From the IMG/VR virus record IMGVR_UViG_3300021962_008356, positions 1 to 64,000 of that record: a stretch of DNA of 64,000 nucleotides; one strand, 5' to 3'. This stretch comes from a virus. Shown in pieces: positions 50,640 to 58,038 of this stretch. How positions within the stretch are numbered: the stretch's first letter is position 1; each line of letters begins with the position of its first letter. The notes beneath the pieces are model-generated. The model was not told where the DNA came from. It saw nothing but the letters and a program-made list of their open reading frames with translations, and did not search any database. The position numbers and the translations under genes were made by a program.

Positions 50640-51728
50640 CTACATTGTGACTTTTCTCAATACATAAGCAATCAAGAAAGTAGCTGGAATAGTCAAAACC
50701 CAAGCAAACAAAATACGTCCAGCCGTACCGAAGCAGAGTGACTTACCTTCTTTCTTTGCCAGACCCACACCCATAATACTTGTAGTAATTGCGTGGGTTG
50801 TAGAAACTGGCATACCCAACTTAGCTGCCAACAACAAAATAGAAGCACCAGTGGTTTCAGCCGCAAATCCATGCGCTGGTTTCAAATCAACCAATTTGTT
50901 TCCAAGTGTATCAATAATCTTCCAACCACCAGCAGCAGTTCCAGCAGCCATAACCAAAGCACATGTGACCTTAATCCAAGGTGCAATCGTTTGTGTTCCA
51001 TCAGCAAGTGTAACCATTGGGTGTTTCAAGAATTCTAACCAAGCTGGTGCATTCTGAAGATCTCCTGCTTTTGTAGCAGCCAGTAGTGACAAAGCAATGA
51101 TACCCATAATCTTTTGAGCATCATTGCTACCATGAGCAAACCCCATATAAGCAGAACTCACCAACTGCAATTTACCAAAAGTCTTTTGAACAATTTCCAA
51201 GTCATACACTTTTTTCAGTAGAATATACAATAGTGCCATGAACAGAAATCCGCAGATCAATCCCAACACTGGTGAACTGATCATTGGAATCAATACTTTG
51301 TAGAACACACCGTCATTCTTGAACCAAACTCCACCCTTGTCTTTCATCCAAATAATAGAGTGCCAATTATCATGCGCAGATGCTACTGTTGCTCCAAGCA
51401 GACCACCAATCATAGCATGACTAGAACTGCTTGGTAGTCCATACCACCAAGTTACTAGATTCCACACGATACCTCCCAATAGAGCACAAATGATTGTGGT
51501 TGATGTTACAAACGCTGCATCCACCAATCCACTAGTGATTGTTTTAGCAACTGCGGTTCCTACCAAAGCTCCAATCAAGTTGGTTACTGTTGCCAAGATG
51601 ATAGCGTTTCTTGGACTTAGTGCTTTTGTGGCAACTGTGGTCGCAATAGAGTTGGCGGTGTCATGAAAGCCGTTGATGTATTCAAATATCAAGGCAACGA
51701 TTATTACGGCTAGTACGAGTGTTAACAT
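50640..51728 (-). CDS. PiT-family inorganic phosphate permease
   Basis: An inner-membrane phosphate transporter (362 aa) that brings in phosphate, as a metal-phosphate complex with a proton in bacterial Pit or with sodium in animal PiT. The family signature GFHDTANSIATTVATKALSP is present at 20-39 (read as GFHD-x-AN), and the second repeat has FAHGSNDAQKIMG near 210. About ten hydrophobic segments are visible. ATG at 51728, five bases after the upstream stop, is preferred to 51782, which would put a basic non-hydrophobic leader inside the neighbouring gene. With the upstream barrel protein it forms a phosphate-uptake pair. Confidence 0.93.
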   Translation of the reverse strand: MLTLVLAVIIVALIFEYINGFHDTANSIATTVATKALSPRNAIILATVTNLIGALVGTAVAKTITSGLVDAAFVTSTTIICALLGGIVWNLVTWWYGLPSSSSHAMIGGLLGATVASAHDNWHSIIWMKDKGGVWFKNDGVFYKVLIPMISSPVLGLICGFLFMALLYILLKKVYDLEIVQKTFGKLQLVSSAYMGFAHGSNDAQKIMGIIALSLLAATKAGDLQNAPAWLEFLKHPMVTLADGTQTIAPWIKVTCALVMAAGTAAGGWKIIDTLGNKLVDLKPAHGFAAETTGASILLLAAKLGMPVSTTHAITTSIMGVGLAKKEGKSLCFGTAGRILFAWVLTIPATFLIAYVLRKVTM

Positions 51729-51733
51729 ATGTT

Positions 51734-52333
51734 TTAGAATTTGTATCTGATGATTAATGCTCCGATGTCTGCATCTACCCAATGCTGACCAGATTGTTTG
51801 GTTTCATGGAAATAGTACAAGTCTCCATAAATGTGTTTTGTAATTGTGTATCCAATACCTGCTCCAGCACGATTTCTAGTAAAATCAAAACCATTGTCCA
51901 AGTCAAAGAATACTTCGTCATAAATAAACGGAGTTAGTTTGAACTTGGTCCAGCTATAAGGTAGGTCGTATTTGATACGCTCACGAAATCTATAATCGTT
52001 TTCTGTATCCAAGTTACCAAGCTCATGTCCAGGTGTGAATTCACCACGGCTTCTAAATGCCAACTTACCCCAGTTACCTTTTTCTGTGTAATTGAATCCT
52101 ACAAGAAAACGGCTAAAATCTTTTACAGACGATCCTTTGTCTTCAACAATGAAACGATATCCTACAAATGGAGTCCACTTTTCATTGATCTTGTAGTTGT
52201 AGCTGATGTCTGTGTGTTCATAGTATGGATCGCCATCTTTGATACGTCCTTCTTGTTCAAGAACAAAGAATGATTGAGCGTATACATTAATAGACAATAA
52301 TGCACACAATAATAATTTGGGGAGGTTTGTCAT
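51734..52333 (-). CDS. DUF2490-like outer-membrane beta-barrel protein
   Basis: A 199-residue exported protein. Residues 1-19 form a signal peptide (KLLLCALLSINVYA), with cleavage after Ala-Gln. The rest alternates short amphipathic strands (YYEHTDISYNYKIN, WTPFVGYRFIVED, LKRIKYDLPYS-like RERIKYDLPYSW, RAGAGIGYTITKHIYGDLYYF) and ends in Ile-Ile-Arg-Tyr-Lys-Phe, the terminal aromatic typical of outer-membrane barrels. The pattern fits DUF2490. It is cotranscribed with the phosphate permease and may be a channel or surface component of phosphate uptake. A hairpin and a Pho-box-like sequence lie at its start. Confidence 0.8.
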   Translation of the reverse strand: MTNLPKLLLCALLSINVYAQSFFVLEQEGRIKDGDPYYEHTDISYNYKINEKWTPFVGYRFIVEDKGSSVKDFSRFLVGFNYTEKGNWGKLAFRSRGEFTPGHELGNLDTENDYRFRERIKYDLPYSWTKFKLTPFIYDEVFFDLDNGFDFTRNRAGAGIGYTITKHIYGDLYYFHETKQSGQHWVDADIGALIIRYKF

Positions 52334-52352
52334 AGTTCAAATAACTATGACA
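52328..52352 (-). promoter_or_regulatory. 10-bp palindromic hairpin covering the start codon of the barrel gene
   Basis: TGTCATAGTT and its exact complement AACTATGACA enclose a 5-base loop. The ATG at 52333 lies in the downstream arm, so the RNA form would hide the start codon. As DNA it could be an operator for a dimeric regulator. Confidence 0.6.
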
Positions 52353-52364
52353 CTTTGGTGACAA
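52347..52364 (-). promoter_or_regulatory. Pho-box-like direct repeat
   Basis: On the minus strand TTGTCAC, four bases (CAAA) and GTGTCAT: two 7-mers in the 7-4-7 layout of the enterobacterial PhoB site (consensus CTGTCAT), with 5 of 7 and 6 of 7 matches. It lies just upstream of the phosphate-uptake pair. The box is only 13 bases from the ATG, which leaves little room for a normal -10. Confidence 0.35.
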
Positions 52365-52391
52365 GATGGTGCGGACTTCGTGACTTTTGTG

Positions 52392-53012
52392 TTACACGAT
52401 ATTGTCTACCAAACCATACTTCAAGCAATCATCAGCATTTAGATAAATGTCGTGTTTCAACAATTCCTCAAGCTCAGTTTCAGTGAATTTGGTGTGTTCA
52501 AGATAAATTGCTTTGACTTTATCAGCAAGTAGTTCAAGATTCTTGGCTTCGTCTTTGAAGTTTTCATGTGTACCACCACACCAACTGCGTAGCTGATGCA
52601 CCAACATAACACCATTTTTTCCAATGGTGCGTTTTTTGCCACTCACGCTAATCAGAGTAGCAGCACTAGCTACAATGCCTTCAACGTGAGTATGAATAGG
52701 AACTCGGCAAGCCTTGATACGATCAACGGTGGTAAATGCACTAAAGATTTCTCCACCATCACTGTTGATGTATAGATTGATATGTGGAGGTTTTGACAGT
52801 CCCAGATTGATTTGCGTGATCAGCATTTGCTTTTCCAAATCGCTGATGGATCTGTTCAAATTAAAAATGGAACCTAGATTAACATCACTATAGAAATAGA
52901 TGTCATTTCCATTTGCTACATGCGTATCTTTTAACGGTTTCGTTATCACAATTTCTTCATCAAGAATTTCCTCGTTTCCTGCAAATGGTCGTTTGGATTG
53001 ATATTGATACAT
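52392..53012 (-). CDS. ClpP-like serine protease
   Basis: A 206-residue protein with the ClpP fold: NLYINSDGGEIFSA (near 79-92, the oxyanion strand-turn), nucleophile Ser116 in EGIVASAATLISVSG, and His139 in VMLVHQLRS. The C-terminal LNADDCLKYGLVD is the expected end helix. Host ClpP needs a ClpA/X ATPase, and none is encoded here, so it may use the host unfoldase or act alone as a maturation protease. The N-terminal 35 residues are extra compared with ClpP. It is not of the T4 gp21 type. Confidence 0.88.
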   Translation of the reverse strand: MYQYQSKRPFAGNEEILDEEIVITKPLKDTHVANGNDIYFYSDVNLGSIFNLNRSISDLEKQMLITQINLGLSKPPHINLYINSDGGEIFSAFTTVDRIKACRVPIHTHVEGIVASAATLISVSGKKRTIGKNGVMLVHQLRSWCGGTHENFKDEAKNLELLADKVKAIYLEHTKFTETELEELLKHDIYLNADDCLKYGLVDNIV

Positions 53013-53039
53013 AGATGTAGTATTCTATACATATCAATG

Positions 53040-53552
53040 CTATTGTTTTGAATCGAAGTTAAATTCTGTTTGTCCGCTAATCAATTCACGCAACTCTGGA
53101 TCATCCACAAAATGGAAGTCGCCTTTTTTGGCAAGGCTTTTATGATGTGTTTTGATCCAGCCCTTTTTGTTGTAACCAACATCATCGGTTTTGCCAGTGG
53201 TTTCACAAATAAATCCGCTGAGATATTCTGCAAATGCAATTACAGACTGAGTGCGTTCATTTCCACCCTCGGTATAAAAACGTAGAGTGCCAAACTTTTC
53301 TTTGACTTGCACAGCACGAACTTGGTCAATCACTGGATACGTGTCTGGATACTTTTTTGCCATTTCGTTTTGAGTATCCAAATAGTGTTGAATGTATCGG
53401 CTCACCCATACCAACAATCTAAACCATCCGTCTCCACATTCAAAACCAAAAAGCTCAAATGGTTCATGAAGTTCCTTGGGATCTTTACCAGTTGGTTTTG
53501 GGTAAATCTTGGGATACTTGCGACACAAGTATTCTGAATATTCCTTGCGCAT
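53040..53552 (-). CDS. Conserved phage protein, function unknown
   Basis: A 170-residue protein with ECGDGWFRLLVWVSRYIQHYL near 38-58 and VQVKEKFGTLRFYTEGG near 80-96, a pair of blocks that recurs in uncharacterised proteins of many phages. Cys residues near 119 (FICETTG) may be leftovers of a metal site. The late segment YNKKGWIKTHHKSLAKKG is basic. It is 27 bases upstream of clpP in the same direction. No enzymatic role can be assigned. Confidence 0.7.
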   Translation of the reverse strand: MRKEYSEYLCRKYPKIYPKPTGKDPKELHEPFELFGFECGDGWFRLLVWVSRYIQHYLDTQNEMAKKYPDTYPVIDQVRAVQVKEKFGTLRFYTEGGNERTQSVIAFAEYLSGFICETTGKTDDVGYNKKGWIKTHHKSLAKKGDFHFVDDPELRELISGQTEFNFDSKQ

Positions 53553-53557
53553 AACAA

Positions 53558-53761
53558 TTATTGTGGTTTAGCTACTTGGATGTTTACACCAGTGAAATTG
53601 TATTCTGGTATAATGGTTTGAACAACCGTGGTGACTTGGTGTACATCCTCAACAAACTTTTGGTAGTCGATGGGATGTTCTGGTCGCAGATTGTATTTCT
53701 GAAACAGATCTTGAATTTCTTGGGTATTGAAGTGATAGGAGTAGTTTGTAAAGTTAGTCAT
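53558..53761 (-). CDS. Small hypothetical protein
   Basis: A 67-residue protein (YSYHFNTQEIQDLFQKYNL, YQKFVEDVHQVTTVVQTIIP) with two probable helices and a short C-terminal strand. It lies 5 bases before the 53040 gene and 16 bases after the metallopeptidase, in the same direction, so it is likely a real member of the operon. No function can be assigned. Confidence 0.5.
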   Translation of the reverse strand: MTNFTNYSYHFNTQEIQDLFQKYNLRPEHPIDYQKFVEDVHQVTTVVQTIIPEYNFTGVNIQVAKPQ

Positions 53762-53777
53762 ATACCCAAACTATACT

Positions 53778-54167
53778 TCACATTTCGTCGTTGTCAACTG
53801 TGAAGTTCTTATTATAAATCGCAAGATCTGGATTTTCATAACCAAACTTCTTTACCAACTGCCCAGCCACAGCATTTGCTTCATCTTCAATTCGTCCTCC
53901 AACGTCTGGATGATTAACATTAAGTTCTTGGCGTTGATTCTGCAAATGATGCACCATTTCATGTGCCACGCTGCGCAACACGTCTGCTAGGCCACGATTG
54001 CCAGTATACACCTTCATGTTTCCACTGGTTTTATCGTAGAATGCGTAGGTTCGTAGGTCGCTATCACGATTGCTGGTCAATTTGACTTTGAATGGTTGTT
54101 GCAACCCCAGATTATCTTTTACAAACTTTACGAATTTTACTACGCAATATTTCAGATTCTTATCCAT
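53778..54167 (-). CDS. Predicted zinc metallopeptidase (HExxH)
   Basis: A 129-residue protein with the zinc-peptidase motif SVAHEMVHHLQNQ (His69, Glu70, His73) and downstream EDEANAVAG (Glu94 or Glu96) as the likely third ligand, a minimal gluzincin layout. The N-terminal half has strands facing the active-site helix (RTYAFYDKTSGNMKVYTGN). No signal peptide is present, so it should act in the cytoplasm or inside the virion. Small peptidases of this sort occur in other large phages and could process virion proteins or cut a host factor. A CTATTTATA box ends 3 bases before its ATG. Confidence 0.8.
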   Translation of the reverse strand: MDKNLKYCVVKFVKFVKDNLGLQQPFKVKLTSNRDSDLRTYAFYDKTSGNMKVYTGNRGLADVLRSVAHEMVHHLQNQRQELNVNHPDVGGRIEDEANAVAGQLVKKFGYENPDLAIYNKNFTVDNDEM

Positions 54168-54170
54168 ACT

Positions 54171-54179
54171 TATAAATAG
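54171..54179 (-). promoter_or_regulatory. CTATTTATA box
   Basis: CTATTTATA on the minus strand, then AGT and the ATG at 54167. The same AGT-ATG spacing is seen at 37798-37810. Confidence 0.6.
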
Positions 54180-54207
54180 AAGACAAACAATCTATATTTT
54201 CGATAAT

Positions 54208-54369
54208 ATGCCAACTCCAACTCCAACTGTGAAAACCGCAACTCCAACCGCCACCCCAACTCCAAAGGTTACTGCCACTGCTGCTCCAGTTTCCAAGCCA
54301 GTAACTCCGATCAAGACTGCCACCAATCCTCCAATTGGTAGCACCAAGCCACAACAACGCTATTACTAA
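54208..54369 (+). CDS. Pro/Thr-rich low-complexity mini-protein
   Basis: A 53-residue protein made of Pro-Thr, Ala-Thr and Pro-Lys repeats (PTPTPTVKTATPTATPTPK, AAPVSKPVTPIKTATNPP) ending QQRYY. Such sequences are extended linkers or heavily O-glycosylated stalks. The third-position pattern of its codons (CCA/CCG, ACT/ACC) is not a simple DNA repeat, which supports real coding. ATG at 54208 is preferred because an upstream in-frame frame is antisense to the metallopeptidase gene. It may be a virion decoration or a glycan acceptor. Speculative. Confidence 0.5.
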   Translation: MPTPTPTVKTATPTATPTPKVTATAAPVSKPVTPIKTATNPPIGSTKPQQRYY

Positions 54370-54376
54370 CAGCGTT
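54356..54376. terminator. Short hairpin at convergent gene ends
   Basis: AACGCT, 9-base loop and AGCGTT, sitting exactly across the stop codons of the convergent genes at 54208 and 54375. It is short (6 bp) and a possible bidirectional terminator. Confidence 0.35.
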
Positions 54377-54848
54377 ACTTTATGATACCAGCTTGATCGT
54401 AGGTAAGTTTTACTTCACCACGATCAATCAATATTTTTCGATTAGCTTTGTGTTGTTCAGACACAAGGCTTTTGTTTTCTCCAAGATACTTGACCGCATA
54501 GTTTTTAGCAATCAAATCATCGTTTAATACAGCTTTGGTAGTAGGGTTGATTATTTCGCCCAATAGCCTACCAAACTTCTCTCGTCCATCATCATCGGTA
54601 TCTTGTGAAATGTGGGTTCTAACGATTACTTGTTTGTTACATGACTCTACAAACTTTTTGACGTAATCTTTACTCGCTAGTCCAAATTGTTTTTCAACTT
54701 TATCAGATGTTCTACTTTCTGGGGTATCTACACCCATAAGTCTAACCTTTTGGTTTTGAAACTTTACATTAAATCCTAAGTCAATATCAACAACAATCGT
54801 ATCTCCATCGACTACACTAGTAACTGTTGCATTATATTCGTAAGGCAT
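54375..54848 (-). CDS. Staphylococcal-nuclease-like (SNase) endonuclease
   Basis: A 157-residue nuclease of the thermonuclease family, which cuts single- and double-stranded DNA and RNA using calcium. The catalytic set is complete: Asp21 (VVDGDTIVVD region), Arg36, Asp41, Thr42 and Glu44 (VRLMGVDTPES), and Arg94 (EKFGRLLGE). There is no signal peptide, so it should act inside the infected cell, for example in degrading host DNA or recycling nucleotides. It starts 1 base after the DUF5856-like gene and so belongs to its transcript. Confidence 0.93.
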   Translation of the reverse strand: MPYEYNATVTSVVDGDTIVVDIDLGFNVKFQNQKVRLMGVDTPESRTSDKVEKQFGLASKDYVKKFVESCNKQVIVRTHISQDTDDDGREKFGRLLGEIINPTTKAVLNDDLIAKNYAVKYLGENKSLVSEQHKANRKILIDRGEVKLTYDQAGIIK

Positions 54849-54849
54849 G

Positions 54850-55209
54850 TTAGTCTAGAGTCAAGAGGTACTTGAGTTTGTTTAGCTGACCCAGCATTTC
54901 ATCACGAATGTTCAACAGATCTGTGTCTTTCTTAGCATCCAAATCCTTTGGTAGATCGTTTATCAAGTAGTTGATATAAAAATCCACAAAGTCATTGGGA
55001 GACCCTTCATAATTTTCAAGCTTGATGGTGAATCCGTCCTTGGATTTGATTCTACCATACTTGCCCATGAATACTTCTACAAATTCGTCAATTAGATCTG
55101 TGAGTTCGCCGTAGGCTCCACCAAAGGCTTGATGTTGGGCATAACTTTTGGTTTGCCAGTGATGAATTTTAAGTTGGTTGTGTAGTGTTAGTAAGCTGGT
55201 TACGATCAT
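54850..55209 (-). CDS. DUF5856/Dps-like helical phage protein
   Basis: A 119-residue helical protein. LLTLHNQLKIHHWQTKSYAQ near residues 6-25 and FGGAYGELTDLIDEFVE near 29-45 fit the conserved phage family DUF5856, whose helix pattern resembles Dps/ferritin monomers (H-x-x-HW and E/D positions). Whether it binds iron or DNA is unknown. An in-frame ATG at 55248 would put the CTATTTATA box inside the gene. The box ends 5 bases before ATG 55209, which is taken as the start; ATG 55215 is a close alternative. Confidence 0.7.
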   Translation of the reverse strand: MIVTSLLTLHNQLKIHHWQTKSYAQHQAFGGAYGELTDLIDEFVEVFMGKYGRIKSKDGFTIKLENYEGSPNDFVDFYINYLINDLPKDLDAKKDTDLLNIRDEMLGQLNKLKYLLTLD

Positions 55210-55214
55210 ATGCA

Positions 55215-55223
55215 TATAAATAG
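55215..55223 (-). promoter_or_regulatory. CTATTTATA box
   Basis: CTATTTATA on the minus strand, 5 bases before the ATG at 55209. It helps to reject the longer start at 55248. Confidence 0.55.
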
Positions 55224-55260
55224 AGAATGGGTAATTAAAATAACCCAAAAGAATACTGAT

Positions 55261-56070
55261 ATGTTATATATGGAAGGTATGATGTTAAACAATGCGAAGG
55301 TGGTCGGGATAGTTCCGTGGCCAAACGAAGACGTGTTAGCGGATGATGTAAAGAAAAAAACCATCATTTTGGTGCCAGTTGGTTCGCATGTAGAACCAGC
55401 ATGTGATGAAGCACTACGACAGATTGAAAAAGACGGTATCAAAGTTTATCGAAAGTACGGATTTAGTGCGATTGATCAAGGTAGGTGTGTGATGGCTCAA
55501 CAAGCCATTGACGAAGACTATGAACATTTGTTTTGGATTGACAGCGACATGGCTTTTCATCCAACCGATGTGTACAAGATCATCAATCGCAACATCAACT
55601 CGGGTGGTAATTATCCGTTTGTTACTGGAGCATACAGCGTAAAAGGATGGCCTGCGTTAACCACCAAGTTTCATGCTGGTTTTGACGAAATATTGTTTGG
55701 ACGACATGGTGCGTTGTATGAAGTAGAATATGCTGCGACGGGATTCATGTATACCCACGTCAGCGTATATGAAAACATCAAGCTACAGTATAATCTACAC
55801 CCAGTAAAGATTTGGGGCGGACAGTACACCGTACATCCTTGGTTTTTGCCACAAATTATTGGCGATGAGTATGTAGGTGAAGATTTTGCGTTCTGTTATC
55901 GTGCAAAACATTCTGGAATCACCATATATTGTGATACCACAGTTAGATTGGCACACATTGGTAAATACAGTTATAGCTTTGACTTTTTGACAAAGCCTGG
56001 TAAATTACCATCTGACGAACCAGAAAACCTTATTTATTATAAGGACGGTCGTCCGGCAACACCATACTGA
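55261..56070 (+). CDS. GT-A-like glycosyltransferase, stand-alone
   Basis: A protein of about 269 residues with TIILVPVGSHVEPACDEAL (near 38-56), a YRKYGFSAIDQGRCVMAQQAI helix, and HLFWIDSDMAFHPTDVYKI near 90, where DSD is a clear DXD metal site. Then come FVTGAYSVKGWP and a late GEDFAFCYRAKHSG strand, a pattern typical of GT-A phage transferases. It lies away from the main glycan block, among nuclease and hypothetical genes, which suggests separate acquisition. ATGs at 55261, 55270, 55279 and 55282 are all possible starts, and a GGAAGG just before the last two favours a shorter form. Confidence 0.7.
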   Translation: MLYMEGMMLNNAKVVGIVPWPNEDVLADDVKKKTIILVPVGSHVEPACDEALRQIEKDGIKVYRKYGFSAIDQGRCVMAQQAIDEDYEHLFWIDSDMAFHPTDVYKIINRNINSGGNYPFVTGAYSVKGWPALTTKFHAGFDEILFGRHGALYEVEYAATGFMYTHVSVYENIKLQYNLHPVKIWGGQYTVHPWFLPQIIGDEYVGEDFAFCYRAKHSGITIYCDTTVRLAHIGKYSYSFDFLTKPGKLPSDEPENLIYYKDGRPATPY

Positions 56071-56073
56071 ATC

Positions 56074-56559
56074 ATGTCAAAAGAAACATACATAGTCGAG
56101 GGCACAAACTGGAAATGTAGAGTTTCACTTGAAAGCAACACAGAGCAAAACTTTGATTATAAACTGATCGAAGCTGCTACACGCTGTATTGAACATTTAT
56201 TTAGCGCACATGGTCCTCAATCATCCGTAGATGTTATAGAGTTACTAGATAGTGATGGTGCTGATTTTTTCAAACTAGAAGAAGTGGACGAAGATAAAAT
56301 TCCAGATCCAGCGTTTGGGTTACTCACTAAAGTATATAGACTGAAGGACATCAACAAACATGATGATCACTATGTTATTAGAACCAAAACGTTGATGGAA
56401 AATGCCAGTGCTTATGATGCATTGTGGTTGGTAGATGAACTAGAACAAGAAGTAAAAAAGAAAAATCCACTGATGTTCAATTCTGTGGAAAAAGTGATGC
56501 GCAACAACTTGGTGTTTAGGTTTGGGGATTTGAAGAAGTATCAACAAGATGATTCTTGA
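56074..56559 (+). CDS. Hypothetical protein
   Basis: A 161-residue acidic protein (YIVEGTNWKCRVSLESNTEQ, HGPQSSVDVIELLDSDGADF, LWLVDELEQEVKKKNPLMF) with no recognised domain. It lies 3 bases after the glycosyltransferase and is likely cotranscribed. Its last 44 bases overlap the end of the convergent pyrophosphatase gene, an unusually long tail-to-tail overlap that constrains both C-termini. The function is unknown. Confidence 0.6.
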   Translation: MSKETYIVEGTNWKCRVSLESNTEQNFDYKLIEAATRCIEHLFSAHGPQSSVDVIELLDSDGADFFKLEEVDEDKIPDPAFGLLTKVYRLKDINKHDDHYVIRTKTLMENASAYDALWLVDELEQEVKKKNPLMFNSVEKVMRNNLVFRFGDLKKYQQDDS

Positions 56560-57046
56560 TATAGTTCTGCGCTTCTTTGCAATGATACCATCCTTTTACT
56601 TTGACTGGATTTGGTTTGCGGTTGACCTTTTTGTACAATCTGAAAAAGTCTTCGCAAATGCTCAGAAACGTGGGATCTAGATCATCAATATCTTGATAGT
56701 TGTTTGGGTTATACAGTGGAACTCCTAGAATTTTGAAATCTTTCTTGCCGTGATCATAGGTCAATAAAGCACCCACAACACGTACTTCCACAAGCGTCAT
56801 GGGACTCAATGGAACTGTATTGTGAATCAGTACATCCACTGGATCTCCGTCGTCGGCAAGTGTGCCAGGTAAAAATCCATAACTTGCTGGGTAAGACAAT
56901 GAACTAATCAAACAACGATCCAACTTCATCAATCCACTCTCTGGATCATATTCGTATTTGGTGGTGCTGTCTTTTGGAATTTCTACGATTGCTTTTGCAA
57001 CCTCTGGAAATTTTTTGTGTTGCGGTAGATGTAACAGATCTTTCAT
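56516..57046 (-). CDS. ppa: Inorganic pyrophosphatase (family I)
   Basis: Hydrolyses pyrophosphate to phosphate, pulling forward DNA synthesis and nucleotide-sugar formation (RmlA makes pyrophosphate). At 176 aa it matches E. coli Ppa. Key residues can be read: VEIPKDSTTKYEYD (Glu22, Lys30, Glu32), Arg44, YPASYGFLPGT, and the metal triad in DDGDPVDVL (Asp66, Asp68, Asp71). ATG at 57046 begins just before the conserved region; a longer start at 57079 would overlap the preceding gene. Its product phosphate links it in theme to the phosphate permease at 50640. Confidence 0.93.
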   Translation of the reverse strand: MKDLLHLPQHKKFPEVAKAIVEIPKDSTTKYEYDPESGLMKLDRCLISSLSYPASYGFLPGTLADDGDPVDVLIHNTVPLSPMTLVEVRVVGALLTYDHGKKDFKILGVPLYNPNNYQDIDDLDPTFLSICEDFFRLYKKVNRKPNPVKVKGWYHCKEAQNYIKNHLVDTSSNPQT

Positions 57047-57054
57047 AATTTTGT

Positions 57055-57243
57055 TTAGAACACGATTTCCACTTTGCAAGACTTTTTGGTGTAGAATCCT
57101 TCGTCTATGATGTATTTGACAACCAAATCACATTGCGGTCGAAATTCATCCAGCGACATTTCGGCGGGTTTCCAAATACGCACAGTTTTGGCGTCTTTTA
57201 TTAGAAATTTGATCCCACGTATTTTTCCGCTGAAGTTGTACAT
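57055..57243 (-). CDS. Small hypothetical protein
   Basis: A 62-residue protein (YNFSGKIRGIKFLIKDAKTV, DLVVKYIIDEGFYTKKSC) of mixed strands and one helix. It is 8 bases before the pyrophosphatase gene and on the same transcript. An in-frame ATG at 57324 exists, but the CTATTTATA box at 57253-57261 lies within that extension, and the extension overlaps the promoter of the divergent gene, so ATG 57243 is chosen. The function is unknown. Confidence 0.55.
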   Translation of the reverse strand: MYNFSGKIRGIKFLIKDAKTVRIWKPAEMSLDEFRPQCDLVVKYIIDEGFYTKKSCKVEIVF

Positions 57244-57252
57244 ATCGTCGTG

Positions 57253-57261
57253 TATAAATAG
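57253..57261 (-). promoter_or_regulatory. CTATTTATA box
   Basis: CTATTTATA on the minus strand, 9 bases before the ATG at 57243; it corrects the start of that gene from 57324. Confidence 0.6.
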
Positions 57262-57300
57262 TAGCACACGTTTTGCAAACTGCAAAACAAAACGAAACAC

Positions 57301-57328
57301 TTGACATTTTTCCAAAATCTGCAATCAT
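57301..57328 (+). promoter_or_regulatory. Sigma-70-like promoter
   Basis: TTGACA (57301-57306), 16-base spacer and AATCAT (57323-57328), with the ATG at 57338 9 bases further on. The -10 is weaker (4 of 6) than in the others, but the -35 is perfect and the spacing is the same. Confidence 0.5.
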
Positions 57329-57337
57329 TATGTTTGT

Positions 57338-57994
57338 ATGAGAACATATCAGCTTGAATTAGACTTTACATCACCAGAAGAAAAGCTAGAGCAACAACGC
57401 CGCACAGAAGCAGCGTTATCTACCATGACCGATTTGGACAGTGAGTGGTATAGAATCAACAAATATGCTGATTGGTGGTGTGATCGTGTGCCTCGCTGCT
57501 TGGGATATGGTTTGCATGACTCGTATTTGTCGTTGCGGCGGTGGTGCATTTCTACGTATCAGAAATGGCGTTATGGTGTGAGCGATGAAGAATGTTGGAA
57601 TTTGAATGCTACGTTTGCTCGCTATATTCTGCCTCGCCTCAAACACTTTCGCAACATGAACCGCATGGGCGTTCCAGGCAACATGTTTGTGAAGCATCAT
57701 AGTATTGATGAAGCCGAAACAGAAGAAGGAGTAAAACGATGGAATGCTATTCTTGATGAAATGATTTGGACGTTTGAATACATCGTAAATGATGAAACGT
57801 TCAACGCCATCCCCGACACCAAACCATTCAGATCAAAAAATGTAGAGGATTGGGCGGATAGTATTGGTCAGGAAAAATGTCCAGAAGAACAAGCATTGTG
57901 GGATGCATATTTTGCCAAATCTCAAACACTAGAAGAGCGCAAAAACAAAGGATTGGAGTTGTTTGCTAAGTATTTCGATAACCTTTGGGACTGA
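57338..57994 (+). CDS. Conserved phage protein, function unknown
   Basis: A 218-residue Trp- and Arg-rich protein. KYADWWCDRVPRCLGYGLHD near 44-63, WRYGVSDEECWNLNATFARY (read in parts) and ILPRLKHFRNMNRMGVPG near 98-115 are blocks seen in uncharacterised proteins of many tailed phages. The C-terminal half is helical and acidic. It has a TTGACA promoter of its own and is therefore probably expressed early. It ends 66 bases before the PAS-protein gene; that gap holds an ATATTTATA box and a T-run after the stop. No function is known. Confidence 0.7.
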   Translation: MRTYQLELDFTSPEEKLEQQRRTEAALSTMTDLDSEWYRINKYADWWCDRVPRCLGYGLHDSYLSLRRWCISTYQKWRYGVSDEECWNLNATFARYILPRLKHFRNMNRMGVPGNMFVKHHSIDEAETEEGVKRWNAILDEMIWTFEYIVNDETFNAIPDTKPFRSKNVEDWADSIGQEKCPEEQALWDAYFAKSQTLEERKNKGLELFAKYFDNLWD

Positions 57995-58038
57995 CTTAAA
58001 TTTTTCTGTGTGTTTTTTTATTTAGACCGTTGATATTC

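Noticed and set aside
52392-53012. ClpP-like protein as the T4 prohead protease
   Set aside because: T4 gp21 belongs to another family; the motifs here (ASAAT serine, MLVHQ histidine) are ClpP-type and no scaffold or capsid gene is adjacent.
48475-54179. TATAAATA sequences read as T4-type late promoters
   Set aside because: The exact T4 consensus appears, but pointing away from the adjacent gene. At sites with a gene on one side only (10545, 37798, 48475) the gene lies downstream of the reverse form, TATTTATA, so the sites are reported in that orientation.
54070-54207. N-terminal extension of the Pro/Thr mini-protein
   Set aside because: The extension is fully antisense to the metallopeptidase gene, and its residues are unlike the Pro/Thr part.
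56025-56042. TTATTTATTATAAGG palindrome as a regulatory box
   Set aside because: It is inside the end of the 55261 glycosyltransferase gene and not near a start codon at the usual distance.
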